Origin: Gammaproteobacteria bacterium
Lineage (GTDB): Bacteria; Pseudomonadota; Gammaproteobacteria; Pseudomonadales; Halomonadaceae
Assembly: GCA_023485185.1 (NCBI GenBank)
Contig: JAMCZP010000240.1
Location: 1 to 8,902, forward strand
DNA length: 8,902 nt
Reading direction: 5' to 3'
The position numbers were made by a program, and so were the translations under genes. The notes under the pieces are model-generated. The model had not been told where the DNA came from. It searched no databases and saw only the letters and a list, made by a program, of their open reading frames with translations. Positions 6,675 through 8,902 of the stretch are shown here, in pieces (the stretch's first letter is position 1; each line of letters begins with the position of its first letter).

Positions 6675-7140
6675 CGCAACATACCTTTAATTTACGCCCG
6701 CTACCACATAAGCACAGGTCGTTCCGACCGGGTTTTAAGCGGGTAAGCGTGGGCGTGCCATCCACATACCACCAGCGCTGTTGCTCTTTAACGAAGCGGG
6801 ACACCTCTTCCAACACATGCCAGCGTTTTCGCCCATGCCCTAGTTCATAGAAAAATGCCCGAAAATGCACCTGACCACTCACCTCTAGCGCTGGTTCGGC
6901 ATTAACAATGACCAACCTCTTCCATGCGGTGTCGGAGTCAGGAGCAAGCACCGCTGGGCGTGTGGAGGAGTGCCAAGTTGCCAACAGGTAGTCACTAAGC
7001 CCCAGCACAAAGGCTGAATATCGCGAGCGCATTAGTGCTTCCGGCGTTGGCGCGTCGGCGCCTTGATGGTAACGGCCACAGCAATTATTCAACATTAATT
7101 CGCTACCACAGGGGCAACTTACCTTTGTAATATGAGTCAT
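6667..7140 (-). CDS. ychJ: YchJ-family protein with two SEC-C zinc motifs (UPF0225)
   Basis: A 157-residue protein close in length and layout to E. coli YchJ (152). An N-terminal SEC-C motif (C9, C11, C20, C21) and a C-terminal one (C143, C145, C154, C155) have the same spacing, CxC then eight residues then CC, and each probably binds a zinc ion. Between them lies the family's NTF2-like domain, with the recognisable LMRSRYSAFVLGLSDYLLATWH and WWYVDGT segments. SEC-C motifs are named after the SecA C-terminus and often mediate protein or nucleic-acid contacts. YchJ's own function is not established. The ATG at 7140 is chosen because the zinc motif begins eight residues later and no better start is present; its ribosome site (AAGA) is weak. 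It is the first gene of the minus-strand cluster. The gap upstream (7141-7327) shows no strong promoter for it. Confidence 0.93.
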   Translation of the reverse strand: MTHITKVSCPCGSELMLNNCCGRYHQGADAPTPEALMRSRYSAFVLGLSDYLLATWHSSTRPAVLAPDSDTAWKRLVIVNAEPALEVSGQVHFRAFFYELGHGRKRWHVLEEVSRFVKEQQRWWYVDGTPTLTRLKPGRNDLCLCGSGRKLKVCCGE

Positions 7141-7200
7141 AGTTCTTAGCCATATCGCTATATCCTGCCTAGCCTAACCGATTCGACCTATGCGCGTCGC

Positions 7201-7249
7201 TTGGCGTGTATCAGTTTTGTTTCGATATTCAGGCAGTGTTAGGTATATA
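7201..7249 (+). promoter_or_regulatory. Weak promoter candidates for the small plus-strand gene
   Basis: Two imperfect possibilities lie upstream of the 103-residue gene. TTGGCG (7201-7206) is followed after 17 nt by GATATT (7224-7229), both four-of-six or similar matches. TATATA (7244-7249) is a better -10 box, but its -35 region is poor. The gene needs a promoter in this 187-bp gap because the neighbouring cluster runs the other way. I cannot decide between them from sequence alone. Confidence 0.25.
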
Positions 7250-7315
7250 GTGATGGGGCAACATATTCAGACGACGGAGTACGAATCACGATTGATCATT
7301 CTTTCCAAAAAATTT

Positions 7316-7326
7316 GGAGGTTCTCC
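7316..7326 (+). promoter_or_regulatory. Ribosome binding site inside a small hairpin
   Basis: GGAGG (7316-7320) is a near-perfect Shine-Dalgarno site 7 nt before the ATG at 7328, and it decides the start of the small plus-strand gene against longer in-frame versions. GGAG (7316-7319) can pair with CTCC (7323-7326) over a 3-nt loop. The 4-bp stem is too weak on its own to claim regulation. Confidence 0.6.
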
Positions 7327-7327
7327 T

Positions 7328-7639
7328 ATGAAGGTATTTAAACCGGAATGGCAGTGCACGTTTAGCGTAAACGAAGGCGCTGAAGAATCAGCAACTTGGA
7401 AAGAGAAAATCGCGTGGCGGCTCAGGGGAGTTGCGGATCGACTGGAAGGTGGCGGGCGCACGGTAAAAATCGATTACCGAGTGACGCCAGCAGTTAGCCC
7501 ACAGGAAGTGGATACTTGCTTAGGCAAGGGCTTCGAAGTAACTCAGCGCCTGCTGACGCAGTTAGCCCAACAGCAGGCGTGCGAAGATGTGATGCGCCAT
7601 GCCAAAGCTGAGCTGTTTGAACAACATCCTCAGCACTAA
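7328..7639 (+). CDS. Hypothetical protein, 103 residues
   Basis: The only plus-strand gene in the window; I do not recognise its family. The ATG at 7328 has a near-ideal GGAGG site 7 nt upstream. The same frame stays open back to 7190, but that extension has poor-quality sequence and no ribosome site, so I exclude it. The protein is soluble, with no signal peptide or membrane helix. It starts MKVFKPEWQCTFSVNEG, then has a basic helix-like stretch WKEKIAWRLRGVADRLEGG, a strand-like segment RTVKIDYRVTP, and a long C-terminal helix rich in Gln, Leu and Ala. The ADRLEGGGRTVKI segment reads like a compact alpha/beta domain, but I will not assign a function. It converges on the deacetylase gene argE, and a bidirectional terminator follows 11 nt after its stop. 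Confidence 0.8.
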   Translation: MKVFKPEWQCTFSVNEGAEESATWKEKIAWRLRGVADRLEGGGRTVKIDYRVTPAVSPQEVDTCLGKGFEVTQRLLTQLAQQQACEDVMRHAKAELFEQHPQH

Positions 7640-7650
7640 AATGGTAGTTT

Positions 7651-7687
7651 AAAAAATCCCACCCCTTTAACAGGGTGGGATTTTTTT
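7651..7687. terminator. Bidirectional terminator between convergent genes
   Basis: A strong perfect stem, TCCCACCC (7657-7664) with GGGTGGGA (7673-7680) and an 8-nt loop, is flanked by A6 (7651-7656) and T7 (7681-7687). It reads as an intrinsic terminator in both directions. It lies 11 nt after the plus-strand 103-residue gene and 15 nt after the minus-strand argE stop, so it serves both genes. Confidence 0.95.
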
Positions 7688-7702
7688 GGGCAACCACAAA
7701 CG

Positions 7703-8866
7703 CTAGACGGGCTGTTCCAGCGCTTTACCCATCTTAGTAAGGAACGCCTCGCACTCCTTTAGCTGAGCAATTTCAATATACTCATCGGGCTGGTGCGCCT
7801 GGGCAATGCTGCCAGGGCCGAGAATAATAGTTTGCAAGCCCTGGCCCTGGAACTGCCCCGCTTCCGTGGCGTAAGCCACTGCGTGGTTACAACAAGCGCC
7901 AGGCAAATGATCTTTGGCTAAGCGAAGCACTTTGTCGTTATCGCGATCCGCTAACCCCGGCACGGTAACGTTAAGGGGCTCGGTGGTGATCTCAACGTGC
8001 TTGCCTTTAGCCTGCAGTTCAGCGGTTAGCCGAGCGCAAAACGCCTCAAACCGCGCGTATATCTCGTCAAAGGTGTCGGTGGGCAGGTGGCGAATCTCCC
8101 ACTCGAACTGGCACTCCCTGGCCATGATATTGATCGCCGTTCCGCCTTTTATTTTTCCCACATGCAAGCTGGTGTGCGGTACGTTAAACGCCTCATCGAC
8201 TCGCCCCTCTTCCACCAACGCCGCCATGGTGTCCTCAATAAAGGTCACTAAGCGGGCAGCCACATGAATCGCTGAGGTGCCTTGATTGACCTGGCTGCTG
8301 TGGGCTTCCTGACCAATCACCGTGGTGCGCAGGTTAGTAGCGCCTTTCTGCGCCACTACCGGCTGCATGCTAGTGGGCTCGCCGACAATGACATGTGCGG
8401 TTGTAGAGTAGTGCTCGTAAAAGCGCTTAATAAGACTGGGCGCGCCAACACACCCGATCTCTTCATCGTAGGAGAAACCGAGATAAATCGGCTGCTGTAG
8501 TGGGGCTTTCGACCATGCAGGTACCATGGCCAGTACGCAGGCGATAAAGCCTTTCATATCGCAGGTACCACGCCCGTACAAACGTCCATCGCCGCCATCA
8601 TGCAGGGTGAAGGGATCACTTGACCACGGTTGGCCCGCCACCGGTACTACATCGGTATGCCCGGAAAGCATTACCCCACCCGGCGCGTCTGGGCCGACCC
8701 TCACGATTAAATTAGCCTTGGTGCCACAGGGGCTCATCACCCGCTCAGCGCTAACGCCAACCTCAGCCAAATACCCTTCCACATACTCAATCAATGCCAA
8801 ATTGGATGCACGAGAGGTGGTGTCAAAAGCGACCAGTTTTTTGAGTAGGGCAATGGCGTGGGACAT
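7703..8866 (-). CDS. argE: Acetylornithine deacetylase (M20 zinc peptidase family)
   Basis: Catalyses removal of acetate from N-acetyl-L-ornithine to give ornithine, a cytoplasmic step of the linear arginine pathway. The 387 residues match ArgE length. M20 active-site residues are complete: H70 and D72 (SGHTDVVP), bridging D103 (GRGTCDMKGF), the pair E135-E136 (DEEIGC), E163 (VGEPT) and H358 (AQAHQPDEY). The dimerisation (lid) domain lies roughly between residues 180 and 295, with H189 in QEAHSSQ. The ATG at 8866 follows AAAGAG by 6 nt. Related M20 enzymes (succinyl-diaminopimelate desuccinylase, other N-acyl amino acid hydrolases) share this fold; LYGRGTCDMKGF and FSYDEEIGCVGAP favour ArgE. 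Only 36 bp upstream are in the window, so its promoter cannot be judged. Confidence 0.93.
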   Translation of the reverse strand: MSHAIALLKKLVAFDTTSRASNLALIEYVEGYLAEVGVSAERVMSPCGTKANLIVRVGPDAPGGVMLSGHTDVVPVAGQPWSSDPFTLHDGGDGRLYGRGTCDMKGFIACVLAMVPAWSKAPLQQPIYLGFSYDEEIGCVGAPSLIKRFYEHYSTTAHVIVGEPTSMQPVVAQKGATNLRTTVIGQEAHSSQVNQGTSAIHVAARLVTFIEDTMAALVEEGRVDEAFNVPHTSLHVGKIKGGTAINIMARECQFEWEIRHLPTDTFDEIYARFEAFCARLTAELQAKGKHVEITTEPLNVTVPGLADRDNDKVLRLAKDHLPGACCNHAVAYATEAGQFQGQGLQTIILGPGSIAQAHQPDEYIEIAQLKECEAFLTKMGKALEQPV

Positions 8867-8902
8867 GATGTTCTCTTTTCGGGATAACGAGTCAATACCG
8901 CT

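Noticed and set aside
4687..7300. The 10-mer ATTGATCATT at both 4687-4696 and 7291-7300, near two gene leaders
   Set aside because: Many shared 10-mers are expected by chance in almost 9 kb, and the site matches no operator I know.
7190..7327. N-terminal extension of the 103-residue gene up to a start at 7190
   Set aside because: The extension lacks a ribosome site and protein-like character, whereas the ATG at 7328 has GGAGG 7 nt upstream.

Overview
The window looks like chromosomal DNA of a moderately GC-rich gammaproteobacterium, most likely Halomonadaceae (Halomonas/Vreelandella type). The reasons are an acidic, cysteine-free periplasmic binding protein, YchJ and acetylornithine deacetylase proteins of gammaproteobacterial type, and overall codon use. 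The genus is an inference from recall, not from a search. There are ten protein genes: nine complete and one cut at the left edge. All but one are on the minus strand. No tRNA, rRNA, CRISPR array, transposase or phage gene is visible.

Reading along the minus strand (right to left), the right end (8866-7703) carries an M20 zinc deacetylase, best called ArgE. A small unrecognised plus-strand gene (7328-7639) converges on it, and the two share a strong bidirectional terminator (7651-7687).

Next is a compact minus-strand cluster, probably one transcript: a YchJ-type SEC-C protein (7140-6667), a GIY-YIG nuclease-fold protein overlapping it by 8 nt (6674-6375), an acetylpolyamine amidohydrolase-type histone deacetylase homologue (6365-5319), and an unrecognised 120-residue protein (5228-4866). 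It ends at a terminator at 4797-4824. The deacetylase homologue has a Leu where the family has the first His of its catalytic His-His pair.

The left half is a peptide/glutathione-type ABC importer in the order fused double ATPase (4601-2745), periplasmic binding protein (2639-1110), permease 1 (1039-116), permease 2 (113 to the window edge). Order and protein sizes match the enterobacterial gsiABCD operon, but the binding protein has diverged and its ligand cannot be told from sequence. A minus-strand promoter with a perfect TTGACA lies at 4728-4699. A perfect 10-bp stem-loop between binding protein and permease probably protects the binding-protein message. A possible 11-codon leader ORF overlaps the ATPase start as GTGA.

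I found no clearly new multi-gene system. The most interesting items are the altered deacetylase active site, alternative hairpins in the leader of the 120-residue gene, a possible short plus-strand RNA at 4743-4824, and the leader ORF of the importer.
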